From Scatomonas sp963930955 (GTDB lineage Bacteria; Bacillota; Clostridia; Lachnospirales; Lachnospiraceae), in the NCBI GenBank assembly GCA_963930955.1, contig OZ006967.1:1798001-1862000 (forward strand): 64,000 nt of DNA, in the 5' to 3' direction. This document shows positions 42,397 to 51,322 of the stretch, piece by piece (within the stretch, counting starts at the first letter, position 1; every line of letters begins with the position of its first letter). Position numbers and translations under genes: made by a program. Below the pieces are notes generated by a model. It saw only the letters and a list, made by a program, of their open reading frames with translations, made no database searches and was not told the DNA's origin.

Positions 42397-42469
42397 TAAA
42401 CGGAAGATAGAAGGTTAAAACATTGTACAAATTTCATTAATAAATTTGAATTATTAATAAAAGAACAGG

Positions 42470-42497
42470 TATAGTTTTGGAAGGAAAGGCATATAGT
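42470..42497 (+). promoter_or_regulatory. Candidate sigmaE (sporulation) promoter for spoIVA
   Basis: GTATAGTT (42470-42477) and CATATAGT (42490-42497), 12 bases apart, resemble the sigmaE -35 (GHATANNT) and -10 (CATAHAHT, one mismatch). spoIVA is a sigmaE gene in Bacillus subtilis, so this is expected. The site lies 33 bases before the ATG. Confidence 0.55.
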
Positions 42498-42529
42498 GTA
42501 ACAGTATATTGGAAAGGACAGGATGTAGC

Positions 42530-43999
42530 ATGGATGCGTTTGCCGTTTACAAGGATATACAGGCCAGGACCAGGGGACAATTTTTGCTGGGGGTAGTGGG
42601 GCCTGTAAGAACCGGGAAATCTACCTTTATCAGGCGGTTTCTGGAAGTGCTGGCTCTTCCCGTTATGGAGGATAGGGCGAAAGAGGAGGTAAGAGATCAG
42701 CTGCCACTTTCCGGATCCGGAACATTAATCACTACGGTAGAGCCCAAATTTATCCCCAAGGAAGCAGTGGAAATCCGCCTGGGAGAGGATATACCCATGA
42801 AACTGCGGCTCATAGACTGTGTGGGATTTTTGGTTCCGGATGCTACCGGAAACATGGAAAACGAAAAAGAAAGAATGGTGAAAACGCCCTGGTTTGAAGA
42901 AGCGATTCCCTTTCACCAGGCTGCGGAGATAGGAACCCGGAAAGTGATCGCCGAACATTCGACCCTGGGGATCCTGGTTACTTCGGATGGCAGTTTCGGA
43001 GAAATACCCAGGGACAATTTTCTGGATGCGGAAGCCCATACGGTGGAAGAATTGAAAAAACAGGGGAAGCCCTTTCTGATTCTGGTTAATTCCGTGAAGC
43101 CCTACAGAGAAGAAACCCAGAAGCTGGCCCGGCAGCTTTCAGAAAAATACGGAGCTTCTGCCCTGGCTGTCAATTGCGATCAGCTGCGGGGGGATGATAT
43201 TGTAAAAATTCTGGAATGTCTGCTGTATGAATTCCCGGTGCGCCAGATGGAATTCTACATACCGAAATGGGTGGAACTGCTGCAGATGGAACACCCGCTG
43301 AAAGCGGAATTAATTGAAAAGATCCGTGAACTGACATCCGGCATACGTTTTATCCGGGAGGTGCGGAAAGAATCTCTGGAACTGGACAGCGAATATGTAC
43401 AGGATCTTTCCTTGCGGCAGATTGATCTTTCCAGCGGTATTGTAAAAATTCAGATTGAAATGAAGGAAAAATATTACTACCAGATGGTCAGTGAAATGAC
43501 CGGGGCGGCAATTCAGGGGGAGTACGATCTTATGCGGACCCTGCGGGAACTGTCTTCCATGAAAAATGAGTATGTCCGGGTGCAGAACGCTATGGAAGCT
43601 GTCCGGGGCAGCGGATACGGGGTAGTTATTCCTGAAAAAGAAGAGATTATCCTGGATGATCCGGTGGTGATCCGTCAAGGAAGTAAATTCGGCGTGAAAA
43701 TACGCTCTACCAGTCCTTCGATCCATATGATAAAAGCCAATATTGAGACAGAGATCGCTCCGATTGTGGGAACCCAGCAGCAGGCGGAGGATCTGATCAC
43801 CTATATCCGGGAAAGCGGAAGGCAGGAAGACGGAATATGGAACACAAACATATTTGGAAAATCGGTGGAGCAGCTGGTGGAAGATGGAATCCGGACTAAG
43901 ATTGCCAAGATAACAGAAGAGAGCCAGGTAAAGCTGCAGGAATCCATGCAGAAGATCGTCAATGACAGCCGGGGAGGAATGGTCTGCATCATTATCTGA
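42530..43999 (+). CDS. spoIVA: Stage IV sporulation protein A (SpoIVA)
   Basis: The 489-residue ATPase has the SpoIVA start AVYKDIQARTRGQFLLGVVG with Walker A GPVRTGKST and the long C-terminal part ending GGMVCIII. Length is close to the 492 residues of the B. subtilis protein. SpoIVA polymerises with ATP on the forespore surface and forms the base of the spore coat. ATG 42530 is the conserved start; an in-frame ATG at 42509 is upstream. The gene shows the organism can form endospores or descends from spore formers. Confidence 0.95.
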   Translation: MDAFAVYKDIQARTRGQFLLGVVGPVRTGKSTFIRRFLEVLALPVMEDRAKEEVRDQLPLSGSGTLITTVEPKFIPKEAVEIRLGEDIPMKLRLIDCVGFLVPDATGNMENEKERMVKTPWFEEAIPFHQAAEIGTRKVIAEHSTLGILVTSDGSFGEIPRDNFLDAEAHTVEELKKQGKPFLILVNSVKPYREETQKLARQLSEKYGASALAVNCDQLRGDDIVKILECLLYEFPVRQMEFYIPKWVELLQMEHPLKAELIEKIRELTSGIRFIREVRKESLELDSEYVQDLSLRQIDLSSGIVKIQIEMKEKYYYQMVSEMTGAAIQGEYDLMRTLRELSSMKNEYVRVQNAMEAVRGSGYGVVIPEKEEIILDDPVVIRQGSKFGVKIRSTSPSIHMIKANIETEIAPIVGTQQQAEDLITYIRESGRQEDGIWNTNIFGKSVEQLVEDGIRTKIAKITEESQVKLQESMQKIVNDSRGGMVCIII

Positions 44000-44081
44000 A
44001 AAAATAGATTTGCGGTGATCCGGATGCTCTGGAAATCGGAAAGCATATTCCGCAGCATCCGGAGCTCCCTGTGATTAGGTA

Positions 44082-44110
44082 TTGTCAGCAGAAAAAAATG
44101 GTAGTAAGAT
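44082..44110 (+). promoter_or_regulatory. Probable promoter for the zinc-ribbon/VWA operon
   Basis: TTGTCA (44082-44087), 17 bases, TAAGAT (44105-44110), 49 bases before the ATG at 44159. A hairpin CCGGATGCT/AGCATCCGG (44020-44028 with 44054-44062) precedes it and may be a weak terminator of spoIVA. Confidence 0.5.
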
Positions 44111-44158
44111 AAGAGAAAATACTGAATGAAATGAGAATACAGCACGGGGAGGTTAACC

Positions 44159-44992
44159 ATGTTTGAAAATATCAGTAAAAAGATCGTTGGTGTCGGCAAG
44201 GGAGTAATGAGAGGAACGCAGACTTTTTCTGAGACGGTTTCTCTGAACGCCAGAATTGACGAATGCAAAAAGGAACTGAATAATTGTTTTCTTCAGCTGG
44301 GACAGGCATATTTCAGCAGGAGTGCCGGAAATATCCCTCCGGAATATCAGGGGATCTTTGAACGGATCCATATGCTGAATCAGACGATCCAGCAGCTCCA
44401 GGAGCAGATTAAGATGATAAAGGGAATCCGCCAATGCCCCAACTGCGGCGCAGAGGTGGCCAGCAATGTTATGTTCTGCGGAAACTGCGGCTTCAGTATG
44501 CCGCCGGTACAGAACAGCGCGCCTGTAAACGGGCCTGTATGCTCCAGCTGCGGAGCGCCCCTGGAAGAGGATGCGCTATTTTGCACAAACTGCGGAACCC
44601 GGATTGTGAAAGAGACACCTTCCTTTCAGGCGGCCGGAAGCCCAAAGCCGGTAGCTCCCGGAAAGGTCTGCAAAAACTGCGGGGCTCCGGCGGCGGAGGA
44701 TGCGGCTTTCTGCAATGAATGCGGAACCAGTCTGCTGACAGAAGAAAAAAATCAGGAATTCTATTCCTATGAAGAGCCGGCCGGACAGCAGCCGGAGGAA
44801 ACCAGGCAGCCGGAATCCGCATCTGAAAATGTCCCTGCGGCCGAAAAAATCCCGGATACGGATCAGCCGGAAGATACAGCGGCCTATCCGGATTTCCAGC
44901 AGCCCAAGGCAGGAAAGGTTTGTCCGAATTGCGGAACTTCTCTGGAAAGTGATGCGGTTTTCTGTTCGGAGTGCGGGACGAAAGTAAGCTGA
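44159..44992 (+). CDS. Zinc-ribbon protein with N-terminal helical domain
   Basis: The 277-residue protein starts with about 85 helical residues (KKIVGVGKGVMRGTQTFSET, NQTIQQLQEQIKMIKG) and then has four CxxC..CxxC zinc ribbons: CPNCG..CGNCG (about 92-112), CSSCG..CTNCG, CKNCG..CNECG, and CPNCG..CSECG at the very end, with a Pro/Glu-rich linker between the last two. No signal peptide. I do not recognise a specific family. It begins the four-gene set that includes a giant VWA protein and would be the cytoplasmic part. Confidence 0.8.
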   Translation: MFENISKKIVGVGKGVMRGTQTFSETVSLNARIDECKKELNNCFLQLGQAYFSRSAGNIPPEYQGIFERIHMLNQTIQQLQEQIKMIKGIRQCPNCGAEVASNVMFCGNCGFSMPPVQNSAPVNGPVCSSCGAPLEEDALFCTNCGTRIVKETPSFQAAGSPKPVAPGKVCKNCGAPAAEDAAFCNECGTSLLTEEKNQEFYSYEEPAGQQPEETRQPESASENVPAAEKIPDTDQPEDTAAYPDFQQPKAGKVCPNCGTSLESDAVFCSECGTKVS

Positions 44993-45016
44993 GGGCAATA
45001 AGATGGGAGAAGGAGC

Positions 45017-48000
45017 ATGGAGAATCTCTTTCTGATTTTTGTAATGGCAGTATTTGCTGTGGCAATTTTATACGACCTATGGGGACACAGGCATGGAAAA
45101 ATCCGTCGGAGAGTTGGAGATTGGATTTTTCTGTGCCTTTTGGCCGTTGGATTCACCCTGTCCGCAGTCCATGGAATCGGAGGTCTTCTGGAGCAGAATT
45201 CCAGAAGTAAACCCGGGCTCTATCTTGCATACAGGTATCTGCAGGAGGGAGAAGCAGAAAAGGCCAGGGCGTCTGCAGAAAGCGATGCAAGCCTGACCCG
45301 GGAACAAAAAGATCTGCTGGATATGCTTGCGTCGGCTGCGGAGGGCAATTATTCTTCTCTTTATTTTTCTTCCGTGAAACTGTTGGGGGAGGGAAAACTC
45401 AAAGGAGAACAGAGGGCCTGTGTAGAAGAACTGAAAAATGCGGCGGAGACTTATCTGCGGCAGGATAGTACCAGCGAAGAGTTTACAGCTTTGTTTGCCG
45501 GGGAAGACCAGGAAGAAGAGACTGCCGCCCTTTCCGGATTCCAAGTGCCTGGCCCGGTTCTTTCACTGGTAAACCGCACATTGGAAGCGGAGGACATCCA
45601 GGAGACGGCCGAACTGCAGGATTATTATTTGCTGGACAGCAAAGTGCGCTCCGGCGATCCGGCATCCATAGACAGTTCTCTGGTAGAAGAAATAACGGAA
45701 AAATACCGGAACAGTCAGGAAATCAGAAAACTGGCGGTAAAGTATTATGCCCTGGAAAATAACTACAGGGAGGCTTTGCGCCATGCCCGGGAATTGATTG
45801 AGCGTGAACCCTGTCCGGAAAATTACATTATTTACACAGACGTTATTGCACAATCCGTTTATTCCGGAGACATCCGGGAAGATGGAGATGCGGAAAAAGC
45901 GGAGCTGCTCCGGGAAGCAAAGAAGCAGGAAGAAAAGGCCGGCCGCTGCCAGGATGAATCTCAACGGGAAGAACTGCTGAATGAAGCGGAGAAACTGCGC
46001 CAGGAAGCTGCGAATGTGGATATTTACCGGGCGATTAATTTTTTGGAAGCAAAAAAACCCCTGCTTTTTGACAGCAGCGGTCTCTATGACACGCAGATTG
46101 CCAAGCTGTATCTGGCGGCAGGGGCCAGGGAGCAGGCCAGGGAAAAGATTTACGAAGTTCTGGATCAAACGGATTCTCTGGATGAAGATTCCGTGGTAAA
46201 AGAACCGCTGAAAAATGTAATTGACGCCTATAATCAGACCACTGCCCAGGAGGTAAGTCCCCTTCTGAAAAGTTCTGTCAGAGGTTTTGTAGAAGCGCAG
46301 AGCCAGGATGTGATTCAGGTAAATGAGGACACCATCAACGGGAAAATGGCGGATTATGTGACCTCTGCTTTAAAATATGAAAAACTGGGTATTTTCATCA
46401 GCCGGGTGGATACCTCCCAATATCCAAGGATCACTGCGTATCTGAATGTAAACGGAAAAAAAGAAGGCCGCTGGAGTATGACCAGTGAATTTTACGCGGA
46501 TGATTTTGAAGTCATTGACACCCAGTATCTGATCAGAGATTTTGAAATGAATGCGGACAGCAGCCGGGCAGGTGTGGATATGGCTATTGTCATAGATACC
46601 AGCGGAAGTATGGCCGGAAGACCTCTGGAGGAGGCAAAGACAGCCGCCCGGGCCTGCGTGGAAGCCATGGACGCGGATCTGCAGCAGATTGCGGTGGTAT
46701 CATACAGCTCAGACGCCCGGACGGTTGTGGAGAAAACAGACAGCCGGGAAAGCCTTACCTATGGGATCAACCAGATGGGAAGCGGAGGGGGCACAAATAT
46801 TCCCGGGGGAATTCAGGAGGGGCTGGATTCCCTGCAGGGCGGCGAAGCCGGTACCAGGGCGGTTATATTAATGACGGACGGCCAGGATGGAAACACGGAA
46901 GCCATGGAGGAAGCCATTGCCCGGGCAAATCAGGAAGAAACCGCTGTCTACACAGTAGGTCTGGGAGATGTAAATGAGGACTATTTAGAGGATATTGCTG
47001 AAAGGACCGGAGGAAAATTTATCCTGGCGGATAATTCTACAGAGCTGGAGGATATTTACCTGACTCTGCAGAAATATATTATGAATCATTACGTGCTTAC
47101 CTACACGGTAGCAGAAAATTCAGAAACCGATCCCAGGTATCTTATGGTTTCCATTCCGGAATATCAGGTATCTGCCCGGAAAGACTATGCCTTTTCTCAG
47201 GAAACAGATGAAGAGGAAGCGGCGGAAAGCAAAGGGATCGGACCGGCTGCGGAGGGAAACGCCCTGCTTACCGGAGTATCCCCGGGAGCAGTTTCTGCGG
47301 AGGAAGTTTCCAGGGGGCTGACTGTAACTGTAAAAGGTGAAAACTTCAGCCCGGGAATGCATGTCAATATCGGCAGTCTGGAACTTCAGAATGTAGAGGT
47401 GGAGGATGCAAATACATTAACCGGCACGCTGAAGGGGACTCTTTCCGCAGGGGCATATGGGATCAGCGCCAGATATCCGGATGGGCGGATCTGCGCACGA
47501 AATCAGGGGCTGTACGTATTTCGGGCCGGCGTTTCATCCGGAATAAGGATCGGGGGAACGGTGGTTAAGGCGGATACCATCGGCCAGATTTCGGAGGATA
47601 CTTTTGTGGCACAGGGCAATGTGCTGATCAATGATTTTATTCATTTCACTTCCAGTCTGGAGATAAAAGCAGAGGAACTCCCAGAGGATTTTTCACTGGA
47701 TTCCGGGCAGACAACCTACCTGGGAAACAGCGGCAGCCTTTCCGGAAAGGGCAGAATCTATATCAGCTACCCCAGAGCCTCTGAAACAGAGAAGAGCTAT
47801 GCCAGTATGGTCCTGGACGGAAAGGATTTTACAGTCCGGGACGGCGCCATAGAATTGGGGGTCCGGGGATTGAACACCAGCATGGATCAGTCCTTTGAAC
47901 TGACCGTGCCGGGGATTGCCAATGTGACCGTGGAAGGGGTTTCAATCAGAACAGACGGGATCCGGGCGCACATTGACCAATTGAACCTGAAAAATATTCT

Positions 48001-49084
48001 GGACAGCGTGCAGAAGGGTCTTGGGGGTACAAGCTCAGACCCGGAGGAAAAAGAAGCAAAACGGATTCTGGAAAAAAAGCCCCGGTCCCGGCAGAATACT
48101 TTTTCCTTCCAGCCAGCCGGCGCCTCCGCCGGACTGGATCTGGCTATCCGGCAGAAGGATATGGAACTTGGAGGAGAAATTACATTAAATGTTAATGACG
48201 CTTTGCGTTTTGGAGCCTTCGGGCTGCGGGAAATCGGAGTGAAATTTAATACGCTGGATGAAAACCAGGAATACTGGAAAGTATCGGGAGCCATTGATTT
48301 TTCTTCGATTGTCAAAGGATTGGGCGGATCGGGTGTTTCCGGTATGAAGGCTTCTATTTCTTCCTGGTACTGGATGTTTGACAGTATGGAAGTAAGCGCG
48401 GAGCTGTATCCCGGGATCGGGATTTATAACGCCCTGTATGTAGATCAGATGGATCTCTGTGTGGAGGGAGTCAGCGGCCTGCTGGCGGAGGCCGGGTGGA
48501 TTTCTGAAAATGTGAAGGAGATTCTCTTCGAAGGGCAGGATCTGGAGACGCTTCGGGATAACCGTCCCGATTTTCAGCTGACCGGTTCTGTGAAAGGGGA
48601 TGTAAATCTTTTTAAGACTCTGCAGATGCCGATACCGGAAGACATGACAAAATGGGGAGAGCTGGGAACTGTCAGGGGGGATATTGTCCTGAATTTCAGC
48701 GAACCTTCCTTCTGTATCCAAGCGGATCTGAATCTGCTGGAACACCAGATTGCCAATGCCTCCCTTCGTTTTGATCAGAAAGGATTTGACGCCTCTGCCC
48801 AGGCTCAGCTGGAACTGGAAATGCTGGGGATTCAGCTGGGAGGCGGTGTGGAGATGGGCCTGGAGACTTCAATGGAACAGCTGGAGGCAGATCTGGACGT
48901 GGATGGGCATGCGGACTGCAATTTGCTGAATCTTCACTGTCAGGGTAAAATCGGCCTGGAGGTGAGGGCCCGGTACGATGGAACGCTCTTTTCCGTAACA
49001 ATTACTGAAAATGAAAATGAGCATCGATTCTGGTATGAAGACAACGGCCAACTGTTTTTGTGGGATAAGATCCACGTTTCATAA
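45017..49084 (+). CDS. Giant membrane protein with VWA domain
   Basis: The 1355-residue protein has two membrane segments near its start (FLIFVMAVFAVAILYDLWG; IFLCLLAVGFTLSAVHGIGG), then a helical, TPR-like region (about 65-480), a VWA domain (about 520-700) with an intact MIDAS: D527, S529, S531 (IDTSGSMAG), T593 and D621 (LMTDGQD), a region like an IPT/TIG fold (about 750-838, GLTVTVKGENFSPGMHVNIG) and about 500 residues of alternating polar/non-polar beta pattern to the end. The bulk should face outside. The gene lies 24 bases after the zinc-ribbon gene and 20 before the next. I do not recognise the overall architecture. It may bind a surface ligand via the metal site. Confidence 0.85.
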   Translation: MENLFLIFVMAVFAVAILYDLWGHRHGKIRRRVGDWIFLCLLAVGFTLSAVHGIGGLLEQNSRSKPGLYLAYRYLQEGEAEKARASAESDASLTREQKDLLDMLASAAEGNYSSLYFSSVKLLGEGKLKGEQRACVEELKNAAETYLRQDSTSEEFTALFAGEDQEEETAALSGFQVPGPVLSLVNRTLEAEDIQETAELQDYYLLDSKVRSGDPASIDSSLVEEITEKYRNSQEIRKLAVKYYALENNYREALRHARELIEREPCPENYIIYTDVIAQSVYSGDIREDGDAEKAELLREAKKQEEKAGRCQDESQREELLNEAEKLRQEAANVDIYRAINFLEAKKPLLFDSSGLYDTQIAKLYLAAGAREQAREKIYEVLDQTDSLDEDSVVKEPLKNVIDAYNQTTAQEVSPLLKSSVRGFVEAQSQDVIQVNEDTINGKMADYVTSALKYEKLGIFISRVDTSQYPRITAYLNVNGKKEGRWSMTSEFYADDFEVIDTQYLIRDFEMNADSSRAGVDMAIVIDTSGSMAGRPLEEAKTAARACVEAMDADLQQIAVVSYSSDARTVVEKTDSRESLTYGINQMGSGGGTNIPGGIQEGLDSLQGGEAGTRAVILMTDGQDGNTEAMEEAIARANQEETAVYTVGLGDVNEDYLEDIAERTGGKFILADNSTELEDIYLTLQKYIMNHYVLTYTVAENSETDPRYLMVSIPEYQVSARKDYAFSQETDEEEAAESKGIGPAAEGNALLTGVSPGAVSAEEVSRGLTVTVKGENFSPGMHVNIGSLELQNVEVEDANTLTGTLKGTLSAGAYGISARYPDGRICARNQGLYVFRAGVSSGIRIGGTVVKADTIGQISEDTFVAQGNVLINDFIHFTSSLEIKAEELPEDFSLDSGQTTYLGNSGSLSGKGRIYISYPRASETEKSYASMVLDGKDFTVRDGAIELGVRGLNTSMDQSFELTVPGIANVTVEGVSIRTDGIRAHIDQLNLKNILDSVQKGLGGTSSDPEEKEAKRILEKKPRSRQNTFSFQPAGASAGLDLAIRQKDMELGGEITLNVNDALRFGAFGLREIGVKFNTLDENQEYWKVSGAIDFSSIVKGLGGSGVSGMKASISSWYWMFDSMEVSAELYPGIGIYNALYVDQMDLCVEGVSGLLAEAGWISENVKEILFEGQDLETLRDNRPDFQLTGSVKGDVNLFKTLQMPIPEDMTKWGELGTVRGDIVLNFSEPSFCIQADLNLLEHQIANASLRFDQKGFDASAQAQLELEMLGIQLGGGVEMGLETSMEQLEADLDVDGHADCNLLNLHCQGKIGLEVRARYDGTLFSVTITENENEHRFWYEDNGQLFLWDKIHVS

Positions 49085-49104
49085 CCCGGAATGGGAGGAA
49101 GCAG

Positions 49105-50607
49105 ATGAAAAAAACAATAGGAATTCTGGCGGCAGTGTTCTTCTGTCTGTTTTTGGGCAGAGGAGAGGTTCTGGCCGCTGCCGAGAATCTGGAGGTGACT
49201 CTTCCCGAGAGCCGTCAGGATTGTGTGTTTGAAGTCCGCTGGGAAGAAACAGACGCAGAGGTCCAGGTACAGATCACAAGTCCGGAGGGAAAGCTGTACG
49301 GAACGGAAGAAACCCCGGACCTGGTGACCCGTATGGAGGGAGCTGTCTACTTTTATATTGGAGACGCCGCCGCCGGAAAATGGCAGGTGAAGGTAGAAGG
49401 AGAGATCCTGGGCAATGTAGAGGTAAATGCCGGTTCGCTGCCTCAAAGCATGATAATTGACTCCTTTGCGGTAACAGAAAACGGCAGGGGCGGCTATGAC
49501 GCATCCTGGAGCGTATCGGATTGTCCGGAAAATGTGACGGTGGAAATTTACGCGGATACAGATGGGCAGGGCTATGACGGAACGCTGGTATCTTCCCGGG
49601 GGGAAGGCCCCTCCGGGACCCAGTCCTTTAACATGCCTGAACTGGACAGCGGGTATTATTTCTTTTATATGACGGTTTCCCAGGACAGCGGTATATTTAA
49701 TTCCGCCTACGCCGATGCGGCATTTTTCTATGACCAGAAAGGCGGCCCGGAGAAACTGAAGAATGTAAAGGCTTCTATGCTGAATGAAGACATTTATATA
49801 AGCTGGACCGGAGAAGAGGGGCTGCCTGCCCGGGTCATGCTGTTTGATCCGGATACCAAACAGCTGCTTTCCGCTGTGGAGACGGAGGAGGATTCCTGCG
49901 TCCTGGCCATGCCGGAAGGCTGCCAGAAGGTATTAGCTGCAGCAGCATCCTGGAGAAATGAAAGACTGGGAAGATTTGACGTGTTTGAGGTTTCTTCCAG
50001 CATGGCTGTACAGGCTTCTGTTTCCTATCCGGAAGAACAGGCCACCAATCAGACAGTGGTTTTTGCGGAGGTGAGTTTCAGCGGAAACTGTACGGTTTCC
50101 GCTGTTAGAAACGGAGAACTACTGATGGAGAACGAGAGAACCCAGGGACGGTACGAGATCCATCTGGAAGAAGGGGAGAACACCATACTGTTTCTGGTTA
50201 CGGATGAGCAGGGAAATACAGGAACATTCCGGAAAGATATTTATCTGGACACCACACCCCCTCAGCTGTCTCTTGAAAGAAATCTAAGCGGCGCAACAGT
50301 TACGGAGTCCTACGTTTATGTGGAGGGCTATACAGAAGCAGGGGCGGTATTAACCTGCAATGGAAATCCGGTGGAACTGGTAGGCAGTTATTTCAGCTAC
50401 CGGCAGCCGCTCTCCTATGGAACTACAGAAATTGTTCTGTCGGCAGTAGATCTGGCAGGCAATGAGGCAAGATACACGGCGGAAGTTTCCCGCCCGCTCT
50501 GGAGTGCCGGGATCCTGAAATGGATCCTTCTGGGAGCCGGAGCAGCGGCGCTGATCGCTGTGGAAACCCTGCTCCTGATTCGTGGAAAAAGGAGGCAGGG
50601 CTTATGA
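49105..50607 (+). CDS. Secreted beta-rich protein with C-terminal membrane anchor
   Basis: The 500-residue protein has a signal peptide (KKTIGILAAVFFCLFLGRGE, cleavage near AAA 24-26), several beta-sandwich-like repeats, and an Ig-like module near the end (DTTPPQLSLERNLSGATVTE, with DLAGNEARYT, typical of bacterial surface Ig-like domains). A membrane segment (WILLGAGAAALIAVETLLLI, about 472-491) and a short basic tail RGKRRQGL follow. So it is type I in topology, with the beta domains outside. It is co-transcribed with the VWA gene and overlaps the next start by 4 bases. Function unknown; likely a partner of the VWA protein. Confidence 0.82.
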   Translation: MKKTIGILAAVFFCLFLGRGEVLAAAENLEVTLPESRQDCVFEVRWEETDAEVQVQITSPEGKLYGTEETPDLVTRMEGAVYFYIGDAAAGKWQVKVEGEILGNVEVNAGSLPQSMIIDSFAVTENGRGGYDASWSVSDCPENVTVEIYADTDGQGYDGTLVSSRGEGPSGTQSFNMPELDSGYYFFYMTVSQDSGIFNSAYADAAFFYDQKGGPEKLKNVKASMLNEDIYISWTGEEGLPARVMLFDPDTKQLLSAVETEEDSCVLAMPEGCQKVLAAAASWRNERLGRFDVFEVSSSMAVQASVSYPEEQATNQTVVFAEVSFSGNCTVSAVRNGELLMENERTQGRYEIHLEEGENTILFLVTDEQGNTGTFRKDIYLDTTPPQLSLERNLSGATVTESYVYVEGYTEAGAVLTCNGNPVELVGSYFSYRQPLSYGTTEIVLSAVDLAGNEARYTAEVSRPLWSAGILKWILLGAGAAALIAVETLLLIRGKRRQGL

Positions 50608-50912
50608 AAAAAATCCGTTTGATCCTGGCGCTGCTGGGGGCAGTCTCCGGTATTTATATGATTTATGCTAACTGGAGCGCCCGGGGCTATCATCTTCTGG
50701 AGATGGATTCCAAAGCAGGATACCGTGTGGCGGTAACCTACCGGTGGTCGGTTTGGATCTTTCTTATAATTCTTGTCCTGAATATTCTGGCTGCGGCGGC
50801 GGCCAGAAAACAAAGAGAAAAGCGATTCAGGTGTCCCATCTGCGGAACGATCCGGGGAGAAAGGGATAAGTACTGTAAAAAATGCGGACACTGTTTTTTG
50901 AACAAAACATAA
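50604..50912 (+). CDS. Small membrane protein with C-terminal zinc ribbon
   Basis: The 102-residue protein has two membrane segments (IRLILALLGAVSGIYMIYAN; WIFLIILVLNILAAAAARK) and a cytoplasmic C-terminal zinc ribbon CPIC..CKKC (residues about 79-96, plus a further Cys). The ATG overlaps the stop of the previous gene (ATGA), so translation is coupled. A longer in-frame start at 50520 would lie inside the preceding gene and has no ribosome binding site. The zinc ribbon echoes that of the first gene in the set. Function unknown. Confidence 0.78.
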   Translation: MKKIRLILALLGAVSGIYMIYANWSARGYHLLEMDSKAGYRVAVTYRWSVWIFLIILVLNILAAAAARKQREKRFRCPICGTIRGERDKYCKKCGHCFLNKT

Positions 50913-50970
50913 ATGCTGCGGTCCAGAAATTTATCTGGCAGAATGTCCCAGAGAGATTTATGAATTTTTC

Positions 50971-50999
50971 TTGAAAAACTTCATAGACTAGAGTATAAT
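50971..50999 (+). promoter_or_regulatory. SigmaA-type promoter for the 6S-like RNA
   Basis: TTGAAA (50971-50976), 17 bases, perfect TATAAT (50994-50999). No coding gene with a ribosome binding site follows before the terminator at 51229-51264, so it drives a non-coding RNA. Confidence 0.8.
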
Positions 51000-51005
51000 T
51001 TATGT

Positions 51006-51228
51006 AAATTACAGGAGATGAGTAATCCTGGAGTGTCCGAGGCCCTGCCAATTTGAACCTACATTTTCTTTAAACAGGGATTCCTATATCGGCGTGTGGA
51101 TGTCAGGCCCCCATTGCGCAGGGGAAGGCAGAAGCGCTGCCTGCGGTTGCCCACCTAGCTTTGCTAGGAGTCAAACGGCAGGAACGGCATGCCGGGACTC
51201 ACAAATGAGAAACGGGTGGAAGACCCAG
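51006..51228 (+). ncRNA. ssrS: Probable 6S RNA
   Basis: An independently transcribed, non-coding unit with its own strong promoter and terminator. It shows 6S-like structure: an irregular long closing stem (GAGTGTCCGAGGCCCTGCC, 51031-51049, pairing with GGCAGGAACGGC and GCCGGGACTC, about 51177-51200), and a large central bubble containing the TTGAACCTACATTTT and ACAGGGATTCCTATAT segments that I associate with clostridial 6S RNA. 6S RNA binds the sigmaA holoenzyme and damps transcription in stationary phase. Ends are approximate. It lacks T-box, tmRNA, RNase P and SRP signatures. The call rests on structure and memory of consensus. Confidence 0.65.
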
Positions 51229-51264
51229 AAGCCGGTACGGTAATTTTATCGTATCGGCTTTTTT
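51229..51264 (+). terminator. Terminator of the 6S-like RNA
   Basis: A 13-bp stem with two G-U pairs, AAGCCGGTACGGT (51229-51241) with ATCGTATCGGCTT (51248-51260), 6-base loop, followed by TTTT. Confidence 0.9.
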
Positions 51265-51288
51265 ACGGGCAGTAAACCAAAGTACAGT

Positions 51289-51317
51289 GTATGAATTTCT
51301 CTTTTCTTCCATATACT
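51289..51317 (+). promoter_or_regulatory. Candidate sigmaE promoter for the SpoIID-like gene
   Basis: CATATACT (51310-51317) matches the sigmaE -10 CATAHAHT; GTATGAAT (51289-51296) is a near match to the -35, 13 bases upstream. The predicted start of transcription (about 51324) coincides with the ATG at 51323, implying a leaderless mRNA or a misplaced start. Confidence 0.45.
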
Positions 51318-51322
51318 AGGAT

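Noticed and set aside
51006..51264. T-box or tmRNA/RNase P/SRP RNA instead of 6S RNA
   Set aside because: No GGTGGNACCGCG T-box sequence, no tag-peptide or tRNA-like ends, no P RNA or SRP core motifs; no amino-acid gene follows.
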